Assembly: GCA_963778165.1 (NCBI GenBank)
Contig: CAVZTE010000002.1
Coordinates: 62,001-126,000, forward strand
Reading direction: 5' to 3'
Length of the DNA: 64,000 bases
Source of the DNA: Bog-756 sp963778165
GTDB lineage: Bacteria; Actinomycetota; Acidimicrobiia; Acidimicrobiales; RAAP-2
Positions within the stretch are counted from its first letter, which is position 1, and each line of letters opens with the position of its first letter. Below are positions 8,891 to 18,438 of this stretch, piece by piece. The notes under the pieces were generated by a model, which was given only the letters and a program-made list of their open reading frames with translations, searched no databases and had not been told where the DNA came from. Both the position numbers and the translations under genes were made by a program.

Positions 8891-9166
8891 GTGGCCGACC
8901 AGATCAAGCTCAATGCCCACCACCGGGTGACGGTGGAGAAGCTGTTCCAACACCCGGTGAGTCACAACATCCAGTGGCACGACGTGCTGTCCTTGCTGGA
9001 GGGTGTGGGACAGGTCACCGAAGGACACGACGGGCGCTTCAAGGTGACGTTGGGAGACGAAACCGAGACCATCAACACTCCCGCCGGCCATGACGTCAAC
9101 GAGCAGATGGTCATCGACCTGCGGAGGATGCTCAAGGGGGCCGGGATCACCCCGGATATGAAGTAG
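8891..9166 (+). CDS. HicA-like small protein
   Basis: A 91-residue protein beginning ADQIKLNAHHRVTVEKLF and containing HPVSHNIQWHDVLSLLEGVG, a pattern found in small actinobacterial proteins that resemble the HicA double-stranded-RNA-binding fold. The GTG start at 8891 has AGGAG six bases upstream. Its 3' end overlaps the convergent phosphatase gene by 20 bp. No HicB-like antitoxin is adjacent; the divergent coiled-coil protein is the only neighbour candidate. The fold similarity is from memory of motif shape, so toxin activity should not be assumed. Confidence 0.65.
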   Translation: MADQIKLNAHHRVTVEKLFQHPVSHNIQWHDVLSLLEGVGQVTEGHDGRFKVTLGDETETINTPAGHDVNEQMVIDLRRMLKGAGITPDMK

Positions 9167-9761
9167 GCAGGACCAGTCGCAGGATGCCGGCGTTGGGCAC
9201 GGTGCCCCATGCCAGTCCCCGCAGCTCGCTCCCGGTGACCAGGGCGTGGAGCATCCTGATGCTCCCTCCGTGGGCCACCGTCACCACGTCGCCCTCCTGC
9301 GCCCGGGTGTGGAGGTCGTGGAGGAAGGCCCGGCAACGCAGGTACACGTCGTACAACGACTCGCCACCCGGGGGGCGGGCGTGCTCGTCGACCACGATCC
9401 CCTCCTCGATGCCGGTCACGGTCGATGTCATCCCCTCCGACTGGACCCCCTGGGCGATCCCGAAGCACCGCTCCCGCAACCGGGGGTCGGTCTCCAGCTC
9501 GCAGCCCAGCCGTCCGGCGATGACCGAGGCGGTACGCCTGGCCCGGTAGAGGTCACTGGAGCACACGGTGCCCACCGGATGCCCGGCCAACTGGGCCGCA
9601 GCCTCCCGGACCTGCCGGCGCCCGGTCCGGGTGAGCCGGGCCCCGTCCACGTGGCCCTGCACCCAGCCCCGGGAGTTCCAGGTGGTCTCGCCGTGCCGGA
9701 CCAGCCACAGGACCCGCGGCCGGTGGTTCCCCAGGGTGGGTCGGCTCTCTGGCACGATCAT
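9147..9761 (-). CDS. Histidine phosphatase (phosphoglycerate-mutase-like)
   Basis: A 204-residue histidine phosphatase. The catalytic LVRHGETTWN motif near the N-terminus carries the phospho-accepting His; SSDLYRARRTA supplies the arginine, and VVTVAHGGSIRML has the second histidine. Members act on phosphosugars or other small phosphates, and GpmB/CobC-like enzymes have this length. ATG 9761 is chosen because the longer frame to 9851 adds a non-conserved leader that crosses a likely divergent promoter. No cobalamin or glycolytic neighbour narrows the substrate. Confidence 0.85.
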   Translation of the reverse strand: MIVPESRPTLGNHRPRVLWLVRHGETTWNSRGWVQGHVDGARLTRTGRRQVREAAAQLAGHPVGTVCSSDLYRARRTASVIAGRLGCELETDPRLRERCFGIAQGVQSEGMTSTVTGIEEGIVVDEHARPPGGESLYDVYLRCRAFLHDLHTRAQEGDVVTVAHGGSIRMLHALVTGSELRGLAWGTVPNAGILRLVLPTSYPG

Positions 9762-9814
9762 GACTCGATTCTCGATGGCGAAGCTGGGAACGGGCTGGTA
9801 GATGGTTGCACGGT

Positions 9815-9824
9815 TCCTTAAGGA
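9815..9824. promoter_or_regulatory. TCCTTAAGGA palindrome in divergent spacer
   Basis: A perfect 10-bp palindrome lies in the 104-bp spacer between the divergent phosphatase and SRPBCC genes. CTTAAG is rare in such GC-rich DNA. The same decamer recurs at 28374-28383 upstream of a glycosyltransferase gene, so a shared operator is possible. Confidence 0.35.
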
Positions 9825-9865
9825 GCGGGGGTCGCCCCTACGCCGCGCCACCAGGCTGTGTCACC

Positions 9866-10345
9866 ATGGAGGCCATGGAAGGCGAACGGATCGAAGTGCA
9901 GCGGACCATCAAGGCCGCCCCGGGGGCCATCTTCGAGGTCCTGCGAGATCCACAGGGCCACGTGTCCATCGACAGCTCCGGCATGTTGCAGGCAGCCACG
10001 GGCGAGCCGGTTTCGGCGGTGGGCGACACCTTCGTGGTCCATATGGACCGGGAGGCGCTCAACGACTACCCGATGGGGCGCTATGACGTCACCGTCACCA
10101 TCACCACCTTCGATCCCGACCACCAGATCGCCTGGACCATCCTCGGCGAGATCAAGCCGCCGATCGGTCACATCTACGGTTATGTGCTCGATCCGGTGGA
10201 CGAGGGGACCCTGGTCACCTCGTACTACGACTGGTCGGAGATCGATCCGGTGTGGCGTGACGCCGGCATCTTCCCCATCCTCTCGGAGGGAGCCCTACGC
10301 GCCACGTTGGGAGTGCTGGACAGAACGGTGACCCGCGGTGCCTGA
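9866..10345 (+). CDS. SRPBCC-family protein
   Basis: A 159-residue protein with the START/Bet v1-like (SRPBCC) layout: an N-terminal strand RIEVQRTIKAAPGAIFEVL, the helix before it broken by Pro, and a long C-terminal helix (ILSEGALRATLGVLDRTV). Members bind hydrophobic ligands such as lipids or polyketides. ATG 9866 or 9875 could be the start; neither has a good Shine-Dalgarno. The next gene starts within its last codons, so the two are probably one transcript. Ligand unknown. Confidence 0.78.
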   Translation: MEAMEGERIEVQRTIKAAPGAIFEVLRDPQGHVSIDSSGMLQAATGEPVSAVGDTFVVHMDREALNDYPMGRYDVTVTITTFDPDHQIAWTILGEIKPPIGHIYGYVLDPVDEGTLVTSYYDWSEIDPVWRDAGIFPILSEGALRATLGVLDRTVTRGA

Positions 10346-11336
10346 CCGGGCAGGTGCCGGCATCGAGGTGCCGAGCGGGTCGCAGGGGGGTCGGCCCGGG
10401 CTGAACGGTGGGGCTCGGTGGAGGCGCTTGGCTCCGGCCCTGGTCATGGTGGTGGCTCTGGTCGGATCGGTCATCGGTTCGGTGGTGGGTGTCGCTCCGG
10501 CGGCCGGGGCGGCGGCCCAGCCGGCGGCGGTAACGGCCCACGCCGCCACGCACGGCTACTGGCTGGTCGGGCGGGACGGGGGCGTGTTCACCTTCGGCTC
10601 CGCCCAGTTCTACGGTTCGACCGGCTCGCTGGTCCTGCAGCGTCCGGTGGTGGGCATCTCCTCCACCCACGATCACCGGGGCTACTGGTTGGTGGCATCG
10701 GATGGGGGCATCTTCGCCTTTGGCGACGCCGGGTTCTACGGATCGATACCCGGCCTCGGCATCGCTCCGGCCGGCACCCATCACGGTCGGAGGTTGAACG
10801 CGCCGGTGGTGGGGATCGTTCCCTCGGTCACCGGTCGGGGTTACTTCATGGTGGCACTGGACGGGGGGGTGTTCGCCTTCGGCGACGCCGCCTTCGAAGG
10901 GTCGTGTCCCGGGATCGGGGGATGCGTGGGCCAGGTCCGGGCGGTCGCCCCCGATGGCAGCGGTCGGGGCTACTGGGTCGTGACCCAGTCGGGGGCGGTC
11001 TATGCCTTCGGCGACGCCCAGTACTTCGGAGGGCCGGGACAGAAGCCGGTGCCGGTGACGGCGGCCGTGCGCACCCCGAGCGGCAAGGGGTACTGGATCC
11101 TCTTCTCCGACGGTGTGGTGTTCCGCTATGGCGACGCCGTGAGCTACGGCTCACTCCCGGCCGGGGCCGCCGGTGGCTACGACATCGCCACCTCGATCTT
11201 CTCACTCGACTCCGGCGGGGGCTATTGGATCACCACCGCTGCCGGTGCCGTCTACCCCTTCGGCAAGGCGCCCGACTACGGCGGCATGGCCGGCAGACAC
11301 CTCAACGGTGCCATCATCGCCGCGGCCGGTTTCTGA
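10338..11336 (+). CDS. Secreted GYWLV..DGG repeat protein
   Basis: A 332-residue exported protein: hydrophobic signal segment (about 30-60), then six or seven repeats of roughly 40 residues built on GYWLVASDGGIFAFGDA-FYGS. Each unit looks like propeller blades, and the whole may form a beta-propeller on the cell surface. The same repeat forms the C-terminus of the frameshifted hydrolase at 18439-20895. The GTG start at 10338 overlaps the SRPBCC stop by 8 bp. Such proteins are frequent in Acidimicrobiia, mostly without assigned function; ligand binding or adhesion is inference. Confidence 0.8.
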   Translation: MPDRAGAGIEVPSGSQGGRPGLNGGARWRRLAPALVMVVALVGSVIGSVVGVAPAAGAAAQPAAVTAHAATHGYWLVGRDGGVFTFGSAQFYGSTGSLVLQRPVVGISSTHDHRGYWLVASDGGIFAFGDAGFYGSIPGLGIAPAGTHHGRRLNAPVVGIVPSVTGRGYFMVALDGGVFAFGDAAFEGSCPGIGGCVGQVRAVAPDGSGRGYWVVTQSGAVYAFGDAQYFGGPGQKPVPVTAAVRTPSGKGYWILFSDGVVFRYGDAVSYGSLPAGAAGGYDIATSIFSLDSGGGYWITTAAGAVYPFGKAPDYGGMAGRHLNGAIIAAAGF

Positions 11337-11370
11337 CCCTCCGCCCCGCGGACCGGGCGTCCCACCCGGA

Positions 11371-12534
11371 TCAGGCGAATCGCTCCAACGACCAGGCCTC
11401 CAGGGTGCGGGTGGCAACGGCGCGTTCGTGGGAGTCGCCCGGCCCATCGAGTCCCAGGATGGTCCGGGCCACCAGCAGCGCACTGTAGGGACCGAGGAGC
11501 AGGCCCTCGGCTCCATGGCCGGTGGCCACGAAGGCGTTGGTCCACCCCGGGACCCGGCCGAGGATGGGACGGTCGTCGGGCGTGGCCGGCCGCGATCCCA
11601 CCCGGGTCTCCACCACTGTGGCGCCCCCCAGGCCCGGGGCGGTGCGGAGGCACTCTCGGAGCAGTTGGTGGACGCCCCCGGCAGTCGGGCGGTCGTCGAA
11701 GCCCTCGGCGGCCTCCATGGTCCCCCCGCAGGCCACCCGCCCACCCGGCCAGGGCACCAGGTAGTAGCCCAGGACCGGTTGGACGATCGACCAGCCGCTG
11801 CTGTCGGTGTCCGGTAGGGCCAGGTGGATGATCTGTCCCTTGAGCGGGGTGACCGGGATGTCCACGCCCAGGGTGCGGTCCAGCTCGGACGACCATGCGC
11901 CTCCGGCGATCACCACCGCTGCGGTCGGCACCGTCCCCTCGGAGGTCACCACCTCGGAGATCGACCCTCCGGCCCGGTCCCCTCGGATGCCGGTGGCCGC
12001 CCCGTCGAGGAAGCGCAGGCCCCGTCGGGAGGCCGCCCGATGGAGGGCGGCGTTCAGCACCCGGCCGTCGACCCGCCGGCCGGCCGGGTTGAACAGGGCC
12101 CGGCGAAGCGGTCCGAGCAGGGGGAAGTGCCGCGACGCCTCGACCGGGTCGATCTCGGCGACCAGCCCCGGGCTGCGGCCCACGGCCAGGCGCACGGCGT
12201 CCTCCATGACGGCGTCGTCGCCGGGTCGTTCGGCCACCAGCATCGAACCGGCCACGGCGAACCCCACCTCGGCCACCCCGTCCTCGTACAGGCGTGCGGT
12301 GAGCGAGTCGTAGTGACGCGCCGCCGCCATGCCGAAGGCGAAGAGATCGGGGTCCGGGTCCAGGCGGGTCTCCGGGGAGAGGATCCCGGCTCCGGCGTCG
12401 GTGGCCCGGCCCGGGTCGCGGCGATCGACGAGCACGGTGGAAGCTCCGGCCGTGACCAGCTCGTAGGCCAAGGAGGCCCCGACCAGCCCACCCCCGACCA
12501 CCACCACGTCGGCTCCCGGCAGCTGCGTCGTCAT
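11371..12534 (-). CDS. FAD-dependent amino-acid oxidase (glycine oxidase / DadA type)
   Basis: A 387-residue DAO-family flavoenzyme. The dinucleotide-binding motif is VVVVGGGLVGASLAYEL at the N-terminus, DAGAGILSPE is near the flavin, and VTPLKGQIIHL followed by RVGSRPATPDDRPILG matches glycine oxidase (ThiO) and related D-amino acid dehydrogenases. Such enzymes oxidise glycine, sarcosine or D-amino acids to imines. No thiamine genes are next to it, so a ThiO role is not supported by context. ATG 12534 puts the flavin motif at residue 9, as usual. Confidence 0.85.
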   Translation of the reverse strand: MTTQLPGADVVVVGGGLVGASLAYELVTAGASTVLVDRRDPGRATDAGAGILSPETRLDPDPDLFAFGMAAARHYDSLTARLYEDGVAEVGFAVAGSMLVAERPGDDAVMEDAVRLAVGRSPGLVAEIDPVEASRHFPLLGPLRRALFNPAGRRVDGRVLNAALHRAASRRGLRFLDGAATGIRGDRAGGSISEVVTSEGTVPTAAVVIAGGAWSSELDRTLGVDIPVTPLKGQIIHLALPDTDSSGWSIVQPVLGYYLVPWPGGRVACGGTMEAAEGFDDRPTAGGVHQLLRECLRTAPGLGGATVVETRVGSRPATPDDRPILGRVPGWTNAFVATGHGAEGLLLGPYSALLVARTILGLDGPGDSHERAVATRTLEAWSLERFA

Positions 12535-12644
12535 GGGCGCATCTTGGCCGACGGCCACAGGGACTGCACGCCCCGAGGGGAGGGGAGGGTGGCCGGCGTG
12601 TTGGCCCGGATGGTGCCGTTCTCCGGTGGGGGTACCCTCCGGAC

Positions 12645-13121
12645 GTGGAGTTCCGGATCGACCAGGTGCCGGCCCCGGCCACCTGGCCGCTGCGCCAGGC
12701 CGTCCTCCGCCCCCACCAGACGGTGGAGGAGATGGGCCTGCCCGACGACGACCATCCGTTGACGGCGGCGTTCGTGGCCGTCGACGGCCACGGCGAGATC
12801 GTCGGCACGGCCAGGGTGGCACCGTCGGCTCCACCGAGCTCCATCGAGGACCGCGCCCCGACCGGTTCGCCGGCCTGGCGGCTGCGGGGCATGGCCACCC
12901 GCCAGGACCTCCGGGACCGTGGCATCGGCGGCGCCGTGCTCGGCCGGGCCATCGAGTACGTGGCGGACCGGGGCGGCGGGCTCTTGTGGTGTGCGGCCCG
13001 GGTGCCGGCGGCCAACTTCTACCGACGGGCGGGCTTTACACCCCACGGTCAGCCCTGGGAGGAGCCGGACATCGGTCCCCACCTGCTCATGTGGCGGACC
13101 GTGGCGGGACCGGTCGCCTGA
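12645..13121 (+). CDS. GNAT-family N-acetyltransferase
   Basis: A 158-residue GNAT acetyltransferase. The acetyl-CoA loop is RLRGMATRQDLRDRGIGGAV, followed by the acceptor-side helix AANFYRRAGF. It resembles the ElaA-like branch (opens EFRIDQVPAPATWPLRQ and holds HPLTAAFVAVD). The start is GTG 12645, with TACCCT 6 nt upstream and no Shine-Dalgarno, so it is likely leaderless. It diverges from the flavoenzyme gene. The acceptor is unknown. Confidence 0.85.
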   Translation: MEFRIDQVPAPATWPLRQAVLRPHQTVEEMGLPDDDHPLTAAFVAVDGHGEIVGTARVAPSAPPSSIEDRAPTGSPAWRLRGMATRQDLRDRGIGGAVLGRAIEYVADRGGGLLWCAARVPAANFYRRAGFTPHGQPWEEPDIGPHLLMWRTVAGPVA

Positions 13122-13123
13122 CC

Positions 13124-13444
13124 TCAGTCGGGCAGGACCCGGATGTGTGACTGGTGGGTCTGGCCGGTCCGGTGCACCACGCCCTCGTGGGTGAGCTCGT
13201 TGCTGGATGACGGCACCCGGGGCATGCCCAGGGTGGTGGTGGGTCGACTCAGGGCCAGGTACCGGCGCACCCGTCCGGCCAGTTCGGAGAACCGGTCCGC
13301 ATCCTCTTCCGACTCGCAGTTGCCACTGGCCAGCTCCAGCAGTTGGGCCGCCTCGATCAGCAGGTCCATGCCGGTGTCATACCCCCCGACCATCAGGGTG
13401 TGCCCGCCTCCGGTCGGCGCGGCTCGATGGCGGCCGGCGAACAT
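13124..13444 (-). CDS. Small hypothetical protein
   Basis: A 106-residue frame converging on the acetyltransferase gene, 2 bp away. The middle (MDLLIEAAQLLELASGN, then EEDADRFSELAGRVRRYL) looks like a genuine two-helix protein. Starts at 13444, 13393 or 13369 are all possible and none has a clear ribosome-binding site. No family is recognised. Confidence 0.4.
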   Translation of the reverse strand: MFAGRHRAAPTGGGHTLMVGGYDTGMDLLIEAAQLLELASGNCESEEDADRFSELAGRVRRYLALSRPTTTLGMPRVPSSSNELTHEGVVHRTGQTHQSHIRVLPD

Positions 13445-13631
13445 GTGGGTTGGACCGCGAGTGTGGGTCCCATCGGGACTCTCGATCTTGTCACCGTAAG
13501 CGGGGACGCTGGGGCTCTCGCTGAGCTGTCGCGAACGTACACCACCTGGTGGCCTCGTTCCCAGGCCATGGCCGGAGGCGGGGGCGACGTCTAACATGGC
13601 GGCCCAGGGCAGGTGGGGGAGGGATGGGCCG

Positions 13632-16045
13632 ATGGGGACGTTCAAGCGAGGCCCGTTCGCTACCGGAAGGCGCGGTCGGGCCCGGAGATGGGGCATGGTG
13701 GTGGCCGCGCTGCTGGTCGGGCTCCTGGTACTGACCCCCTCAGCTGCGGTCTCGGCCGCGGCTGGGCGCGCCGGCGCCGGCGCCGCCTCCACCGTGAGGT
13801 TGGGGAGCGCCCCGGACCTCCCGGCCGGCGCGTCGGCGGTGTCGGCCCTGGCTCCGTCCACCGAAATTCGGGTCGATGTGGTCCTGAGCCCCGCGTGATC
13901 CCGGCGCTCTGGCCTCGTATGCCCAGGCGGTGTCGACCCCCGGCTCCACCGGGTACCGGCAGTACCTCGACGAGAGCCAGTTCGTCAGCCGCTTCGGCCC
14001 CACCCCCGGGGCCATCGATGCGGTGAGGCGGTCGCTGGTGGCTGCCGGGCTTCATCCCGGCCCCCTGAGCCTCGATCAGCTGAGCATGCCGGTCCGGGCC
14101 ACCGCCGCCCAGTTGGCCTCGGCCTTCTCCATCGGGTTCAAGCGCTACCGCCTGGACGGAGGACGGGTGGCCTACGCCAACACCGCGGCTCCCAGGGTGG
14201 ACGGGTCGGTGGCCCCCCTGGTGCAGTCGGTCGTCGGTCTCGACGACCTGCATGTGGCCACCCCGGCCGGAGCGGAGTCCGATGAGGCGGGCTCGCCCGA
14301 CGTCGTGAAAGCCCAGACTTCCGGCAGGGGGCCGCAGCCCTGTTTCACCGCCGCCGTGGACGCCGAGGAGTCGGGCGCCCACACCGCCAACACCGTGGAC
14401 TCGGCCTACGGGTTCCCCAGCCTCTATGGCCAGGGGGACCTGGGCTCCGGCCAGACGGTGGCGCTGTACGAGCTCCAGGGTTACGGGGCCGGCGACATCG
14501 CCAAGTACCAGTCGTGCTTCAAGACCCACACCGCGGTGACCACCATCCATGTCGACGGCGGGCCCACGGCCCGCTCCGGGGTGGGTGAAGCCGACGTCGA
14601 CATCGAGCAGCTGGTCACCCTGGCGCCCGAAGCCCACATCCTGGTGTACGAAGGCCCCAACGACGGCGCCGGGGGCTACGACACCTACTCGTCGATCATC
14701 GGGCAGGACACGGCCCGGGTGGTCTCGACCTCGTGGGGACTGTGTGAGCCCTACACCGGCTATCCCGCGGCCCAGGCCGAGGACACCCTGTTCGAGGAGG
14801 CGGCCATCCAGGGGCAGAGCATCGTGGCCGCTGCCGGCGACGAGGGGTCCGAGGACTGCCTCGGGAACACCTACACCGAGTCCACCGGCGAACTGGCGGT
14901 GGACGATCCGGCCAGCCAGCCGTATGTGACCGGGGCCGGCGGCACCCAGTGGAAGGCCTTCAAGGACAACACGCCGAAGGAAGCGGCCTGGAACGACGGC
15001 GCGTGCTGCTGGGGAGCCGGCGGGGGCGGGATCTCCCGGTTCTGGGCCATGCCCTCGTACCAGGCCGACAGCCGCGGGATCGGGGTCGTCGGTGCGGGGT
15101 CGTCGGGCACCCCCTGCCGTGACCACGCGGCGGCGGGCTACTGCCGCGAGGTGCCGGACGTGTCCGCGCTGGCCGGGCCCTTTCCCTATCTCGAGTACGT
15201 GAGCGGCAGCTGGGGCGGTTGGGGTGGCACCAGTCTCGTGGCACCGCTGTGGGCGGCGCTGCTGACACTGTCCAACGCCTCTGCCGCCTGCCACGGCAAG
15301 GACATCGGGTTCGCCAATCCGGCCCTGTACGACGTGGCCGCCGCCGATCCGGACGCCTTCCACGACGTGACCACGGGCAACAACGATCTCACCGGCAAGC
15401 ACCAGGGGACCTACCCCGCCCTGATCGGCTACGACATGGCCACCGGCCTCGGGACCCCCAACGCCTCGGTGCTGCCCGCCGCCCTGTGCACCTATGCCCC
15501 GGTCGACCCGGTGTCCGTGAGCGACCCGGGCAATCGAGACCGGCCAGCACTCGGCAACGGTAAGGGTGCAGGTCACCGCCACTGACGCCATCCACGGCCA
15601 GCACCTGACCTACGGGGCGGCCGGGCTTCCGGCCGGCTTGACCATCGACGCCACCACCGGCCTGATCTCGGGCACCCTGCGCGGCTGGGGTACCTCCCAC
15701 GTGGTGGTGAGAGCACGCGACGTGTCCGGGGCCACCGACTCGGCGAACTTCGTGTGGGTGGTGGACGTGGCCTTCACCAGTGCCCCGAGTGCCACGGCCA
15801 CCATCGGCCGGAGCTTCACGTTCACCGTCACCACCACCGGGGTCCCGACCCACCTCACCATGACCACCACACCACCGGCCGGAGTGTCCTTGGTGGACCG
15901 GGGCAATGGGACCGCCACCTTGTCGGGGACGCCATCGGACCACGATGGGACCGGCCCCCACCGGCTGACGCTGCGTGCCTCTTTCGGCACGGGGGCGACG
16001 GCCGACGTGGTGTACCAGGCGTTCACGCTCACGCTGGTCCGGTAG
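13632..16045 (+). CDS. Sedolisin (S53) protease with Ig-like tail, two frameshifts
   Basis: A secreted serine-carboxyl protease read in three frames: 13632-13892 (signal peptide and start of the pro-domain), 13894-about 15533 (pro-kumamolisin activation domain and catalytic domain), and about 15535-16045 (two Ig/PIG-like beta domains). The Glu and Asp of the catalytic triad are in GEADVDIEQ (codons 14587 and 14599) and the Ser is in GGTSLVAPLW (15232). The first shift needs one base dropped at 13893, restoring VVLSP-RDPGALASYAQAVS; the second is near 15531-15540. ATG 13632 follows GGGGGAGGG. Acid-active endopeptidase is the family role. It is either a sequencing artefact or a decaying gene. 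Confidence 0.82.
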
Positions 16046-16079
16046 CCCCCGGCGCGGCGTGCCCCGGCTCAGGATCGGG

Positions 16080-17445
16080 TCAGGCTTTGGTGACTGCAGA
16101 CGGCGGCGGAATGGTTCCCGGCCCGGTGGTCAGGCATCCTTGCTTCGGCACCGGGTTGGCGGCGGCCGGAAGCTTCGGTGGCTTGAGGAACGCCGGCTTG
16201 GACCGCAGGTCAACCATGTCGAAGAGGCTGGAGGCGTTGGCGTCGCGCCGGGTCAGGGCGGGCAGGTTCCACTTCTCCTCGACGGTCTTGAGGATCGAGG
16301 TGTGGTCGTAGACCGTGTGGGAGACGAAGTCCTTCTTGGCGTAGGGGCTGACCACACCGGCCGGGACCCGGAACCCGTACTGGTCGAAGGTGCCCGGCGG
16401 ATCGCCCGGCTGGAGGTTGGGAGGGATGTCGTCGGGGGGGATGGCCGCCGGCGGCGGAACGTGGTCGTAGTAGCCCCCGTGCTCGTCGTAGGTCCAGATC
16501 AGCATGGTCTTGGGCCAGTTGGGACTGGACATCACCGCGTTCACCACCTTGACGATGAACTGGTCGCCGAACTGGATGTCCTGGGGATCCTCCTCCGAGG
16601 ACTCGTCGTAGTTGGGCTCGACCAGGCAGTAGGAGGGGAGGTTGCCGGCCGCGGCATCGACGTAGAACTGGTCGATCTTCGTCACCCCCTTGGCCGGCGG
16701 GTTGCCCTCCTCGAGGTACGGCAGGTAGACGCCCAAGGTGGGGGCGTCCGAGTAGTAGTCCTTCCAGGTGATCCCGTGCTTGTCGAACTGCTCGTAGATG
16801 ACGCCGTTGGGCGGCAGGTTCGGTCGGGAAGCTGTCGTTGATGAGCCCGAGTGAGGTGCCGGAGATGAGGTACCGGCGGTTTGGGTCGGTCTGGGCCATG
16901 GCCGAGCAGAAGTAGCGGTCGGCGATGGGGAAGACACTGGCCATCCCGCAGGTGAAAGGGAGGTCGTCCTTGGTGAAGTAGCCCATGGCCTCGGGGGTGG
17001 AACTGGTTACGAAGCCCTGATTGGTGCCCCCGTCGAAGGCCTCGTGGGCCGCGGTCCAGTCGTTGCGGACGCCCTTGGTCTGGCATTCGTTGGGCATGTG
17101 GAAGGCGTGGATGTCGTTCCCGTGCCCATCGGGGTTCTAGGCCGTCGGCTTGCCGTCGGGACCCCACGGTGAATCCGTCGCCCCGCCCGATGAGGCCCAG
17201 GAGGTTGTCGAACGAGTGGTTCTCCATCATCACCACGACGATGTGCTCGATCTCGGGAACCTGATCGGTACCCACCGCCCGGTCCGGGTACGGGGGAGCG
17301 AGCCCGGCTGCCGGATGGTCTTGGGTCCGGCGTGGTCGTCGAGGTCGTGGTGGTGGCGGTGGACGAGCTGGCTGCCGCAGGCGGCGAGCACCATGGAGGC
17401 CCCGGCCAGGCCTCCTCCGAGGAACTGTCGTCGATTCAGCTTCAC
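16080..17445 (-). pseudogene. Tat-exported phosphoesterase (phospholipase C / acid phosphatase family), disrupted
   Basis: The parts of a PF04185-type phosphoesterase are present in order but in several frames. A twin-arginine-like leader (KLNRRQFLGGGLAGASMVLAACG) starts at GTG 17445; IEHIVVVMMENHSFDNLLG carries the metal site; a middle segment lies at 17097-16830; and the C-terminal part has YDEHGGYYDHVPPP. Frame changes occur near 17300, 17162-17165 (an extra G in a G4 run) and 16825, and an in-frame TAG lies at 17137-17139. Members hydrolyse phosphodiesters outside the cytoplasm. With a stop codon as well as indels this is the best pseudogene candidate in the window, although read error remains possible. 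Confidence 0.75.
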
Positions 17446-17578
17446 CAGGTCCCCCCGAATTCCGACGCCATGTGGCCTGACGCCGGCTTGCTCGGCATCG
17501 ATGCCGACATTAGGCGGAACCGGACACCGGGGCGAGCCCCTGGGCCACCGGGGCCATCTGGGTGGTGGGGCGGCGGCC

Positions 17579-18370
17579 CTACCGGTTGAGGAAGGCCGCC
17601 ACCTCACCGAGGCTGCGCCGATCCTGAGCCAGAAAGGCATGTCCGCCCTCATAGGTGTGGACTTCAGACCCGGCGATCCTCGAGGCCATGGCGGCACTGT
17701 TCCTCGGCGGGGCGATGCCGTCGAAGCGTCCGCAGCCGATGAAGGTGGGACAGTCGATGGAAGGTAGCCGGTCCCACACGTCGTGTCCCCGTCGGGCCTC
17801 GAGCTGGCGCAAGTGGCCCGCTCGGGCCGCGGGGTCGGGGTCGGCGATCCGAGTCTCGAGCGCTTCGACCAGAGCCAGGTCCTGCGGGTGGGAAGCCAGC
17901 CATGCGTCATCGAAACGGGTATCCATCAACTGGCGCCTCCGGCCGGCCCGCTCGCTGTCGGACAGACTCTCCAGCTCGTGAAGTGGATATGAGGAGCCCC
18001 CGGCGCCACCCGGTGAGGTGCACAACAGGGCCAGCCGCTCGATACGCTCGGGTGCGGTGACCGCCAGCTCCTGAGCCACCATCCCGCCGAAGCTGATACC
18101 GAGCACCGGGGCGGCGTCCCAGCCCACCCCGTCCAACACGGCCAGAGCATCGCGGGCGCAGTCACCCATGGTGTACGGGTCGGGCGGCCCGGAGCTGTGG
18201 CCCATGCCCCGGTAGTCCCACACCACCAGCTCGAACGACCGGGCAAACGCCTCGATCAGGAGCGCCGATCCCTCCACGGTCGAGCCGGAACCGATGCAGA
18301 AGAACAGACGGCGGCCACGGCCCCGCTTCTCGTAGTAGATGCTCTGGTGGCCGGATGGTGTGGTGGGCAC
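17579..18370 (-). CDS. Alpha/beta-fold hydrolase
   Basis: A 263-residue alpha/beta hydrolase of the haloperoxidase/3-oxoadipate-enol-lactonase shape. The nucleophile Ser is in LGISFGGMVAQE, the acid in GCGRFDGIAPP and the His in EGGHAF, with the WDYRGMGHS oxyanion region near residue 50. The GTG start at 18370 has GAGG 5 nt upstream. It lies between the disrupted phosphoesterase and the GH5/propeller gene without an evident operon partner. The substrate cannot be deduced. Confidence 0.88.
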   Translation of the reverse strand: MPTTPSGHQSIYYEKRGRGRRLFFCIGSGSTVEGSALLIEAFARSFELVVWDYRGMGHSSGPPDPYTMGDCARDALAVLDGVGWDAAPVLGISFGGMVAQELAVTAPERIERLALLCTSPGGAGGSSYPLHELESLSDSERAGRRRQLMDTRFDDAWLASHPQDLALVEALETRIADPDPAARAGHLRQLEARRGHDVWDRLPSIDCPTFIGCGRFDGIAPPRNSAAMASRIAGSEVHTYEGGHAFLAQDRRSLGEVAAFLNR

Positions 18371-18438
18371 GGATACCTCGTCTGTCGGTCAGGAGTGGAG
18401 TCTGGCGCCGGCTCACCGACGACAGGCTATTTGTGCGC

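Noticed and set aside
11276..13015. A 579-codon minus-strand frame over the DAO-family and acetyltransferase genes
   Set aside because: It is a shifted shadow of the DAO-family gene, rich in Arg, Gly and Pro and without any domain.
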